From the NCBI RefSeq assembly GCF_964204645.1, contig NC_134027.1:12326485-12390484 (forward strand): a DNA stretch of 64,000 bases. Reading direction: 5' to 3'. The notes below the pieces were generated by a model, which saw nothing but the letters and a program-made list of their open reading frames with translations, was not told the DNA's origin and did no database searches. Shown here one piece after another: positions 47,201-59,200 of this stretch (the first letter of the stretch is position 1; every line of letters starts with the position of its first letter). Both the position numbers and the translations under genes were made by a program. This stretch comes from Tubulanus polymorphus (lineage: Eukaryota > Nemertea > Palaeonemertea > Tubulaniformes > Tubulanidae).

Positions 47201-50200
47201 CAACATCGTGGCGGGGAGGGATGCGGGCATTTGTTTGGCGCCTGGGACGATCACGATTCGTGTGCGTCGTGCAGGCGCAAATCCGCTCAAATATGTGCAA
47301 GTAGCAATCCTTGCAAGATTTGCGAGGTGTGGACCGAGGACCATTGGCTTCGGGCCGATAAGGCTCTTAAACTAAGAGATCGTCGTCGAGTTAATAGCAG
47401 GGATTCGTCGGTTTCGGCCGATGTGCCAACCGACGTCTCTATTTCTATTTCTAATTGTATAGCGGAGCGGTCGTCGGTCGTTTTGGTACGATCGGCTTCC
47501 CAACTCCGTTCACCGGGGAGGAACGCTGGTTCACCGGCACCGGTCTCCGGTCATTCACCGGTCTCTGGTCGTTCACCGGTTCAGCCGGTTCGGCCAGTTC
47601 AGACTACATGTTCTGAACCGAGCGCGCGCCGCGGTAGTCGGGAACGGCCCGCACTGGTTCGGTCGGTACCGGTCCGGGTTGGGCATCGGTCCGGTTCGGG
47701 CACCAGTCCGGACCAGACGTCATCCGGTTCAAAACATCCGGTTCGTTCATCGTCTGATGAGCTCGCTCTCCCACCAGATCTAGACGCCGTGAGCGTAATA
47801 AACGAGCAAGATCTTCTCGCAGATCAAGGTCGTTATTGTAGGAAGTTTCACCGTCGGTCTTCTCATCGTTCGTCGACGTCGGTTAGCGATGAAGGCGATT
47901 CTTCTAGTAGGTCTCGATCCCATTCGAGGGACCGTCACCGAAGTCGGCATGATCGTCGGGATACTGGAAAATTCCTGACTCAGAAGGATTTCCATGTATT
48001 TGAAGAGAAAATTTTAAACTTGTTATCATCGTCGCAACAAGTCGCTGCAACCTCTACAACAGGTAAGCCTATTCCTGATTGTCCGGTTAGAAGTTCGCCA
48101 GCCCACTCAGTTCTTCGGAATTCTGACTCTGAATTCCTGGATGCTGCGGTAGGGTCTGATTTCAATGAGGATCCAGTCCCAGAGGCGGCAATTCCTTCTG
48201 GGGTCGTTCCTGTCGCGAGCAATTGTGGGTTGCCCCAGACGATGGGGGCTTCCCTGACTCGCAATGTATCTCCGTCCCGTTCAGTTTTATCCGAACCAGC
48301 GGGGGACATGCCATTTAGAGCGATGATAAGTGAGTTCTTTGTCAAGCACGGGGCAACTCGCGCTAAGCCCACAGCAGCTCCTCTGGTCGGTGAGTCAATG
48401 GAAGCTTATCGCCCTCCGGACTCCGATCTTAACGTTTTACGGGAATCGTCGGCGGTTTCAAGAGAATGGGCTCGATTGGATACGCAATTATGGGGTGAAT
48501 GTCGGCTTGGAACATTTTCATTTTCCCCCTCCAGAACAGGGTATGAAATCTGGGAAATATTTTAGTTCAACCGATCCACCTATAGGCGCATTTCGCTCGG
48601 CGTATTACGCAACTCCAGGTGCTGTGGATCACAGTCATAACTGCCTGGATGCTGATTATACTTTGATCAGCCCGGATACTGTTACAGCACAGTCGGGTAT
48701 TCGTTTGCCTAAGTCCGGTTTGGTGGCCATGACATCAATCCTGGACAATCTTACCAGGGTTGGTTCGTTTCAGGATATGGCACTTAAGGTGTTGACGGGT
48801 GAGCTTCGCGAGACTCACGCCGCCGTTCATGCGGGCTCCGACCCAGAGTCAGTTGCCCTAAAACTGGAGGGAATGGACCGGATGATCCAATCTTTGGCTC
48901 GGTCTGTTTCGCATGTAATTCCGTTGTCGGTTCGGGGTCAGGCTAATCTTGTGTTAGCCTCCCGTCAGTCAGTGATGGACTCCAGTTCCAAAACTCGTCT
49001 ACCGGATATGGTGTCCAATGCTTTGCTGAGAGCTCCATTGGGGACGTCTGGTCAAGTCAGTTCAGAAGGTACTTCAGTCAAGGGGTGTTCGACTGTTCGT
49101 TTACCTCGACGACTGGTTAATAGTCGCGAATTCGGCTCAGGAATGTCGGGAGGCAATGACCTCATTCTTGGACTACAAAAGAAGAAATAAAATTGATTTT
49201 TCATTTTTCTTGTACTGCGCTGAAAATTGCATGTCGATGCGCGGTTTGCAGTGTTTACTGCGGAGCTGTGATGATAGTGCCCTCGTTTTAGTAATACATA
49301 AAGCTCACCAAAATCAACGATGCCGTTAATCTTAGATAAAGGACATTCTCTTGATAAAAAAAAAGATTTGTTTGAAAATATTTGAACTAAAATTAATTAT
49401 GCATACGCCCGGGATTATCTTGACGAAAGAAATGTTTGTATCGATATGCAGATGTATTTTAAACAATTCTAATTCGCATTAAAAACACCATAAAGGTCGA
49501 CCAATATTGTGTAGTATATACTAGAATTTGAACGCTTCATCTGAACGCTTCAGAATTTGAACGTCTTGTTGACCTCTGCGTCTCTTGTGCTGCGACTTGA
49601 TGCTAAGGTTTATGATGAGACGAGTACATAGCAGGGTGGCCGCGATCCGCATGCTCTCTCATACGGCGTGGTTTAAACGGCATTGCCGATAGAATGATAC
49701 TATGAGGGAATGTGGACTGTCGCTTTTGTCCGGCGAATAAATATCGCTCACACGTACATATTGTTCATGTTGAACTCATCTATTGTAGTTTGAGAATAGA
49801 TAGAGAATTCATTGGAATTTCGAACTTGTTACTAACCCAACCACACAGATAAAATCTTTTTAGTTGTAAAATGTTTTATCGGTTCATTTCTAAAACTGCC
49901 GTGTCTGTTATAGTAAAATATCATTGATCATGGTTTAAAAAAATAATGTCCAGGGTAGATAGGTGGCCGGCCGTGTCAACTTTTAAGCTCAGCAATGAAT
50001 GGAGAGACAAGGTATCAATTTTTTAGCCTTAGGTCTTGGCTTTGAATCCTGAAAATCCTGACAGAGTTTTTTGTATGGAACTTAGATTACTTTCTCATCT
50101 CCCGATACAGCTAGATTTGATTTCATCTTCAGCAACAAATATATGAATATGACATCTGAGATGCTTTTGATATAACGAAACCTTATAATTCATTAGGAGG

Positions 50201-53200
50201 CTTATTATTTATTATGATTATATGTATTTCATATCAAAATATACTAGGCCCACTTAAAATGTGTTACGTATTTACCTTCTCTTCTTTGTATAAACAACTG
50301 TTTGTCATTTAAAATCTAATTACCTTATACTTTTATAACATGCATTTCCTTTTATGTCAAGTATAAGCTGATAGAGCACCTTACTAAACCAATGTATCTA
50401 GTCTAGTATGATTATATGATTAACTCCTTCAATTCACTAACTTCTGCGCTGAATCTAACAGACCTTGTTTCATTTGGAATGCAATATTGGCGATACAAAA
50501 AATTATTATTTTTTCAGAAATGTTTGCATGAACAGCTTGCATTGCGCAGTGAAGAAGTTGAAAAACTCGCAGAAAAACTAAAGAAAAAGCAAGAAAAGTA
50601 AAAATAGATTTGAATTGTGATGTATTTAGCCATGTTTTCAATTCCAAGAAATTCATTTACACGTAGGATACAACCTATAAGTTCAGACTTGATTTTAACT
50701 ACAGCATTGCAATAAGAAAATAAGAGATACAGATGCAGATATAATTGCAGTATCATTCTACTGAAGAATGCTTGATGGTATTTACCATTTCCAATGCTCG
50801 GAGCTGCGTTTTTCAATTTAGTGTTAAGTTAAATTTCATTATCCCGGTGATTGTTATATCAGGGATAAATCCTTGTTTTCAAATGCATTTTATCTTGGTC
50901 TTGATAATAATAATAATTGACATTTATATAGCGCAGGTATCCAAACTAGAGTCTGTTCAAATGCGCTCCAAACTAGGTAGTATTACCCCCAGCCTATAAC
51001 TCTATTCCATGTATCAGTCATCTCTCCCTGGGTAGAGGTAACATCCGAGCAGCTGCTAGGCGCTCAGGAGTCATCTATCAGACCAGGTACCCATTTACTC
51101 CTGGGTGGAGAGAGGCAATAAGGATAAGTGTCTTGCCCGAGGACACTATGGCAATGTACGGTGTTCGAACCCGCGACCTGGCTTCCCAGAGCCGAATGCT
51201 CTAACCACTCGGCCACACCGCACCACGTCTTAGGCATCAGGCTTAGTGAAGCTATTTTAATAATGTTCCTATTGCTACATTGAACGCGTGTTGAGATTTG
51301 TCATGGGGCTTTGTTGGAAGTCCACTTTCACTTTCTTTTTACTTGAAAGACATCTCAGGTCATTTGGGCTCTCTCATGGCACTGAGTCCAGTTGATATCA
51401 TGCTGTAATTCTGGAGTTTCCTGGATAGAACCAGTGGTCCCAGACCATGTTGACCGTGCGGTCTATTAGACTGAACTTTATTGTCCAGGTTGATAATGAT
51501 GAACTGTGATGTATCCCAATTTTATCGCTGGGATAGAGCCAAACACTGCTTTGAAAAACGTAGGCCAGATGTTTTTGTCATAACTAGGTCACATTTATTT
51601 GAAATTAGATTGACTTTGTGGCATGAATGTGCTTTTCAAGCCCATTAATCCCTTAGTAATAAAGCGGTGTACTGTGTATTTAGATTAATATTTGAATCTT
51701 AGAATTTACATTTTTATTTTTTACCAGCTTTAAAAAGTTGCAAGATGAAAAGGAGAAGATGTATTGCGAGTTCACGTATGTACTTAAGATGCAATTTAAA
51801 AAATTTTTCCACCCTTACTAATTACTAATTTGCCCGGTTGTACTGTGATGATACTCAAATCACGTTCATTTACTTTAAACCGGACATATATTTTGATTAC
51901 TTAATAAGTTATTATGTTCATCTACCAGAGATTGGACCTGAAATAAAGTTTAATTAAATTTGCATGATAAATGTATCTTTTGAGGTTTGTGGATATACCT
52001 ATGTCCACTGATGCCATTGGAATAAGCAAAATGAGCACCGAAATCATGATCACACAAGCATTTTAAACCGGTATTAGATTTTGCCCATGCCAAGACTTCA
52101 GGCAGGTGCAAAATTCTTGGTTGATGGAGGCCCAATTTGGGTAGACCAAAAATGTCAAACCACGCCTGTGCCAAAATCTTAGCACAGGTCGTATTGCATC
52201 GTGTGAATGCTAACTGGTTCTGGAAGTGACTTACCTCACTTGCCACTGCATCATTTTGATAGCATTTTAGTAAAAACTAGTGAGGGACTTTCGTGTGAAC
52301 ATGCTCTCTGATTAGACTCAGACCAAAACTCGCCATGTGATAGAAGTTCAAGTTTCTTTGCAGAAAATCATATATAGATTGATATATATTCTAATCATAT
52401 AGGCAAAAGTTGGATGAGTCGCAGAAAGCCAAAGATGAGGAAATAGCAGTTTTGATAGAGCAGAATACGAGAATGCAGGATGAAATTCACAAAGCCAATA
52501 AGGTATGTTTTTGATTAGCAGTTCAGTTGATCCAGTTTTAATTAGAGTTGTTAGCCTATGATTTATTGCAATAATGTGTGTGTTGTAGTTTTTTGAATGG
52601 CTGCATGTTGTTTGATGCAAGTGCAAATGCATGTAAAAGCATGATTTTATACATGCCTAAACTAGTTGTATGACTACTCATCCCCCAAATCCTGGACTGA
52701 TTACAATTACCTATAAAAGACTTATTAATTGAACAGAAATATGCTTCTTGATTTGACAATTTCAAAATTCAGTTGTTAATTTGAATATATTATGTACGTG
52801 TAAAAAATATCTGTGGCATTGCGTAATTATGACCTCCCCTCCCCAAAAAACCTAAAATAAGAAATTGAATTGAACATAATTGAATTGATATCAATGTTCC
52901 GATTAATAGAAACGAGCTGCTGGACGCTCATTTTAAGAACACTTTGATTTAAACTCACAACCAGAATTAAGTCCATCTACCAGCAATGTTTTTAATCGAT
53001 ATGCATAATTTATATTTGAAAAACACTGGAGCCTTATGTTACTCATTGGTTTCAATTCTTTTTGAGAAATCTGCGCGTAGTGAAATCACAGTATTGCGCA
53101 GTATTGCGCAGTTGTTGAACTGTCAATTATTTTGATTTTTCGTACTAATTCTTTGCACAATTTCTTTATCCATTTTTTAATCGAAATTGCTAACACATCC

Positions 53201-56200
53201 ATGATCGTTAATTAGTGCATGGATGATTATAAGGAGAAGGCAAGTAAACGTATCCACGAGTTAGAGGATGTAGTATCCAGTCTCAACAATCAGGTCTGTA
53301 TTGCTCACAGTGTGTCATCCATGCCCACTACTGCAGCTCACTGTCAACTAGATTTTATTTCCATACTTGGATACTAGAATTCAGAGATGCCATGGAGGGT
53401 CACAATCCCCTGAATAAAATCTGTGTATTACAGTTACAAATCTATCTGTGGGTTATCATAACCATGCCTGTAGCCAGGGGGATTTGAAGAATTCTCACAA
53501 GCCGCTGATGTGTGCATTTTCCAAAAATGATACAAAATTCACATGAGGGCAGATGTTAGAAAAAATCCTTGCAAAATGGTTGAAAATAACAATAGTGCTC
53601 GCTCTGCGGCCAAGTGTGGACTTTCTTGAAAATCCTGGCTATGGCCTTGCAATTACTAAATCTAATTCAAGGTCAATTTTCAGCCTTTAAATCTCTCCTT
53701 GACTCGATGTACTATTTGCACTAGAATGCATCAAACAGAATTCAGTGTAACGTCATATTTGAAATCTGGTATTCCAAGAATAGACTGAAATCTTGACGAC
53801 ATTTTTCTGGTCACTCAAATAGCTATAATTAAAATACTAATATTTTTTCCATATGAAGTCTAATACACCTACCATATTGTGAATCATTGGTTGAGAATTT
53901 CCCAGCAAATGCGCTATCGAAAATTCCTGTCAGTATATCTTTCAAAGAATACACCAAGAACAATGCCCAAATCATTTCAAGATTCATGAAATTTATTTCC
54001 ATGTAAAATTGTACAATGTAATATGATGTACGCAATTGAAGTATACATGAAAAGCATGTTTGTATCTCTGTTTTTAAGGCATCAAAATATAAATTTCTTG
54101 TAGCCTTGGTAAATAGAATATACTTTTTCAATCTTGAAAATACCAAGTCTCTTGATATAAAGTAACCAAACTCCTACCTGGTTCTTTGTCAATTGAACGA
54201 CATAGCTCATTTGTATTCATTATGAGGCTGAATCCTATGCATCAAAAATAAGATTTTTTACTTATAAGACGCTTTCGTGAAGAATAAGATATGATATCGG
54301 ATGAATAGATTTGTATTAGGTCAAACAGAAATCAGTTGTAGACTATTGTAGACTTCATTCATAGAACGTGCAACAAAATCAACATTCTATTTTCTTCAAA
54401 GTTCTAGAATTAAAGTTGATGTCTCTATTGGTGCCTCATTGATTGTAATTACTCTTAATAGGTTATCAGGATTTTACCCAAGGTAAAGTAGTAATACTAA
54501 CATATGAACTTCTCATCTTCCCTCAAAAAGGTGCACCGGTAAATTCTGACCACCATGCTGGAGATTATTTCTAGAACCGAGTGGGCTTCCGTCTTTTATT
54601 TGTCTCAAGATTGATTTTTCTACCAGAACAATTCACCGCCCATATTTTTTTATGAAGATTTCTATTTGAATATTCTCTCTTTACATAAAACATGGTATCT
54701 GATTTCATGGAGAAAAGACACATGATTCATCTGTTAAATTGTTCTTATTATCTCCTCCAGCAGTCAATGTGGTCAATGTGTTCCTTTCAATCAAACCCCA
54801 CTGAACATTCTTTCAAACACTCAAAAGGATTTAACAGGCGTGCCGCATGCTTCAAACGATTTGCTAATCATCAATATTTTTTGTGACAATTTTAATATTT
54901 TTTAACGCTCGTGCTTCAGAAAGTAGACCAGTTATTCGTGTGTAGTTTTGTAAAACTTATTGCGCGAACCCTGATTCAATATTTATTTGCTCAATTTTTT
55001 TCTCTTTTAAGTTTCATGATTATATGAGTTTTTACGGCTGTGGATTTGGAATGGATTACTTTTTATCAATGCTGTTTTGCTATCTTTCCATTATTTCTGA
55101 ATGTTTGTACATGTACCTTGGTTTTGCCTATGCATTCCCTTGGCTGTTTATCCAAGTACTCCCTAAATAGCAAATGAACTGATGCAAGTAAACAGAATAG
55201 ATTTTTTCTGCCGATTACTGTACCCTTTCCTATGGTTTTTGCCAATATTTTCTAAATTTGGATTGCATTTAGCAAATAGCAAAATCCGCCATCTTTTTTC
55301 TTGGTGTTCTTGCTTATGAACGCGTTGGATTTTTTCGCCATAGAACTCACTTGATGAGAAACAACTCCCTCCGAAAAACTCATTCATCAGTCAGTTATGG
55401 ACTCCAGTTCCAAAGCTCGTTTACCAGATATGGTGTCCAATTCTTTACTGAGAGTTCCATTGGGGATGTCTTCGCGTCTCGTCTCCGGTTGGTGCGCTCC
55501 TGTTTCCGCGGAGCTGAGGAAGATTCGGGAGGTCCAGACCAAGCCCACCGTCCGAACTCCGTGGAAAAAGCGTTCAGGTCCGGCGCCGGCGGCGCAAGGT
55601 TCGGCATGGACTAAAACAGGACCAACTCAAACTTCAGCGGTTTCTCAGGCGGCTTCAGATGCCGGTTGGAGAACTAGCGCACAGCTCCAACAATTGCGTC
55701 AAGCCTCGTCCGGTCATAACAGTTCCGGTTCGTATCGGGGCGAGGGGAAGGCTCCGAAAAGGGGCTCTTCCTTTCGGAAAAACTCGAAATAAATTCTCTG
55801 GACCTGTGGGAGGTTGTCTGCAGCAGGCAGCCACCCACTTGTCCGACTTTTCGGAGACAGTTGGCCCTCCCGGTCCATCTCATGTGGCTACTGTCTCCGT
55901 TTCCTAAAGCGACCACGCCTGACGAGGTCACCTCCCAACATGCAGACAAAACCAGGTCAGGAGGCCTTAATCTCTCCAGCTCTCGAGGAAATGGTCGAGA
56001 AGGGAGTGATAAAACCAGTTTGCAACGAAACTTCTCCCAGCTGGTTTTTTCAAATATTCATGGTACCAAAGGCCACAGGGGGTCATCTGTCATCCCTCAA
56101 TAAGCACCTAGACATTCCAAGGTTCCGGATGACCAAACCCAAGGACGTGATTCAAGGGCTCCGTCCGGGTCAGTGGGCAGCTTCATTGGACCTGAAAGAT

Positions 56201-59200
56201 ATATAAGACTTATTTTCAGGTTCCAATTCACCCAAAATCTTGGTGATTTTTCAGGATGAAGTGGAAAGGCCGCCAGTTCCAGTTCAGGTCTCTTCCATTT
56301 GGCCTCAGTACGGCCCCGTGGGTTTTCACCAAGTTGGTCAAGTCCGTTCAGAAGGTACTCTAGTCAAGGGGTGTTCGACTGTTCATTTTCCTTGACGACT
56401 GGTTAATAGTCGCTAACTCGGCTCAAGAATGTCGGGAGGCAATGACCTCAGTCTTGGACTTAGTCCATCAGCTAGGGTTCTGCGTAAACAGGGAAAAATT
56501 TCGGTTGATGCCGGCCCAACAGTTCACTTATCTTGGCATGGACTTTGATCTCCGAATCGGCAAAGTCTTTCCGTCCATGGATCGAGTGGCCAAACTTCAA
56601 GAAGCTGTAGCGGGAGTGTCCACAACCCTGAGAACAGCTCGTTACTGGTCGCAGCATCATCGATTGCTGGATCAAATGGAGAGATCAGTCAATTGCAACA
56701 TAGTTCTGGTAGCACCATGTTGGCGCAGAAATGGTATCTACCACTTCTCAACCTTCTGTGCGACAACCCCAGGATTTTTGCAAATTTCCCATCGATTCTG
56801 ACTCAGTGGAACTTTCGGCATCATCCGAACAGCTAGTGGTTCTGCTCGCCTGGCCATTGTCCAGCGATCCTTGTCAGCTTCAGGCTTTTGGGAACAGGCT
56901 GCCTCCTTTATTGCAGGATCTAAACGGCCATCGACAAGTACCATTTACGACGCCAAATGGGGTCATTTTGCAGATTGGTGTGCTACAGGGGAAATTGATC
57001 CATGCTCGCCCTCTGTAGCTCAATTGGCAGATTTGTTACTGCATCTATTTGTAGTGAAAGGTCTGCAGGTTATAACTATTAAAGGTTACCGCTCCGCGAT
57101 TTCCCATACATTGCGTGCTTCTGGACGGCCAAATGTAATGGCGGATCATCGGATATCCCAGCTAGTTGCAGGGGTTTCTGTTTCCCAGCCTCGGGTATCG
57201 AGGCTAGTTCCACCATGGGGTCTGTCAGTAATTTTGAATAAGCTAATGGAGGCTCCATTTGAACCTCATTCCGCAGGGTCATTTGCGTCATTTGTCAAAA
57301 AAGACTGTATTCTTGTTGTTCTTGGCTTGCTCGACCCGTCGTTCTGAGATTCATGCTTAAGAACTGCATGAGAACTTTCAGTTCGACAAGGTCATATTGT
57401 CTTCGTGCCAGCGAAGGAATTTGTTTCACTCCGGCCTGCTTTGGAGTTTTTGGCAAAGAATCAACGGCCAGGCTCGGTCGGTCGTCAATGGCGAATTGAA
57501 GCCCTAAAAAATCAAGTGGAACCGGGTCTTCTGGCCAGGACATAATGTCCTGTACAGGCGTTGTGTTTCTATTTAGATCACTCTGCTCCACGAAGGGGTA
57601 CGTGGGAGTGGTTATTTATTCCGCTGTTGGATCACCTGAAGGGTGATATTTCTCGGGACACATTCTTCACTGATCAAGGACATTTTATTGAAAGAGAATC
57701 TTTCTTCGGAAGGAGTTGTTTCTCATCAAGAGAGGTCTATGGCCACTTCCTGCGCAGCCTTTTCAGGTGCTCCGTTGGAAGAAGTCTGTCGGGCCGCCTT
57801 TTGGAATTCTCCATCGACATTCACGTCCTTTTATTTACGGGATGTGTCAGGCCAGTTAGGCTCATTAGCGTCGCTCAGTCCTATAGTTATGGCTCAAGGT
57901 GTCCGTTCTTTCGGATCTGACTCGTTAGCCTAGAATTTTTATGTTTGCATTATCAGGATCACGAGAGGTGTATCCATGTACATAGTTTGAGCTTGTGTTC
58001 GCAAGTAATAATTTTGCAAAATTGGGGGGCCCTCAAGCTGGATGGACTCACTGGTCAACCGGTCTTCCCTGTGCTACAGTACTCCTTTCCGTGCTAGGGT
58101 AAGTGCTCTCTTTTTTCCCTTTTACCTTGAGTTTGAGCGGTCGTTTTTCTATCTACCTTTCCCATCATCCTTGTGCTAGGCTAGTCTAGCAAAAACCATC
58201 GGAAAGAATACAGTACTCCATAGAGATATTACAATTTTTGGAACTAAAATTTGTATTTCCGAGTAGTACTTACCCTTTCCTATGGCGGGAATCCCGCCCA
58301 CCTGCCCCGCATAGCTGCATTTTTGGGTCTGCTATGGCGTAAAATGATGGCGGATTTTGCCAGTGGCCGGTCGTATAGAAAAACCATTGGCGATCAATCT
58401 AAATTTAGAAAATATTGGCAAAAACCATAGGAAAGGGTAAGTACTACTCGAAAATACAAATTTTAGTTCCAAAAATTGTAATTTCGTTTAGTTGATTCTT
58501 TCTTTGGCATTCAAGAATCATTGATGCAAGACCTGTATACAATGTACTCTTTGTCATGGTACGCTATTTGTAGAAATTTTCAAATAATTGAATTCTCTCT
58601 GCTACAGTTGTATTTGAATAATTGGCCTGGTTAAATACATCAAGGGAATGTATAATAAAAGTCCTTATATGATTTATGCAAATCTTTTTGCCTTATTCTC
58701 GTATCATTGTGTCCATCAGTCAGCAACTTTATAATACACTAATGAAATATGCGTTCAAGGATGGGTTTGTAATATAGTACATAAGTTAGACTTCTAGGAA
58801 TACCATTTTACCCACAATATCACGAATATAGGTAGCCCTGTTAGCTGCTGTTGGTATGTCCATTTAAAATGACGTTATCTTGTGTTTGATCCAGGTTGGA
58901 CATATAAAAATTTGCTATGATAAATCGTCCGACTTGCTTGTATATCTTGTACTATCTTAATTTTAGATGGGCCGGAACTCCAGGAATTAACCAACTATGG
59001 ATCTATTTGTACTCTACTGTACTGTTGAACTTTTTACAGTATTGCTATGTGTATACTTAGCAGTAAAAGATAGGATACAGATTTCGATATTCAGCATTGC
59101 GAGAGCTACAACAGCGATGTGTTACAACTATCTCATGCAAAACCCGACAAATTTTTGAAAACCATTTCTTGAAACTAAGCTTACGATTCCTTTAAGACCT

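Larger units (their letters stand above)
44235..50517 (+). other. GRIPAP1 intron 10
   Basis: It contains an old pearl-like copy with two nested MITEs and the gag-bearing DIRS-like fragment. The stretch 49290-50517 shows no gene or clear repeat. Confidence 0.6.
55205..58490 (+). mobile_element. DIRS-like retrotransposon, copy 2 (RT and recombinase, most of gag deleted)
   Basis: The left terminal repeat (ACTGTACCCTTTCCTATGG at about 55216) has lost a stretch present in copy 1. Then about 1.9 kb of gag is missing, and the sequence resumes at 'tcagtcagttatggactcc', which equals copy 1 at 48964. RT, RNase H remnants and a tyrosine recombinase follow. The right end (58225-58490) holds the inverted terminal repeat. 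Inverted termini with an internal complementary region and a tyrosine recombinase define DIRS-type elements. Confidence 0.8.

Noticed and set aside
51151-51222. Functional tRNA-Ser/Leu gene on the minus strand
   Set aside because: The boxes are good but the sequence continues into a SINE body and (ATT)n tail, and the acceptor stem is imperfect.
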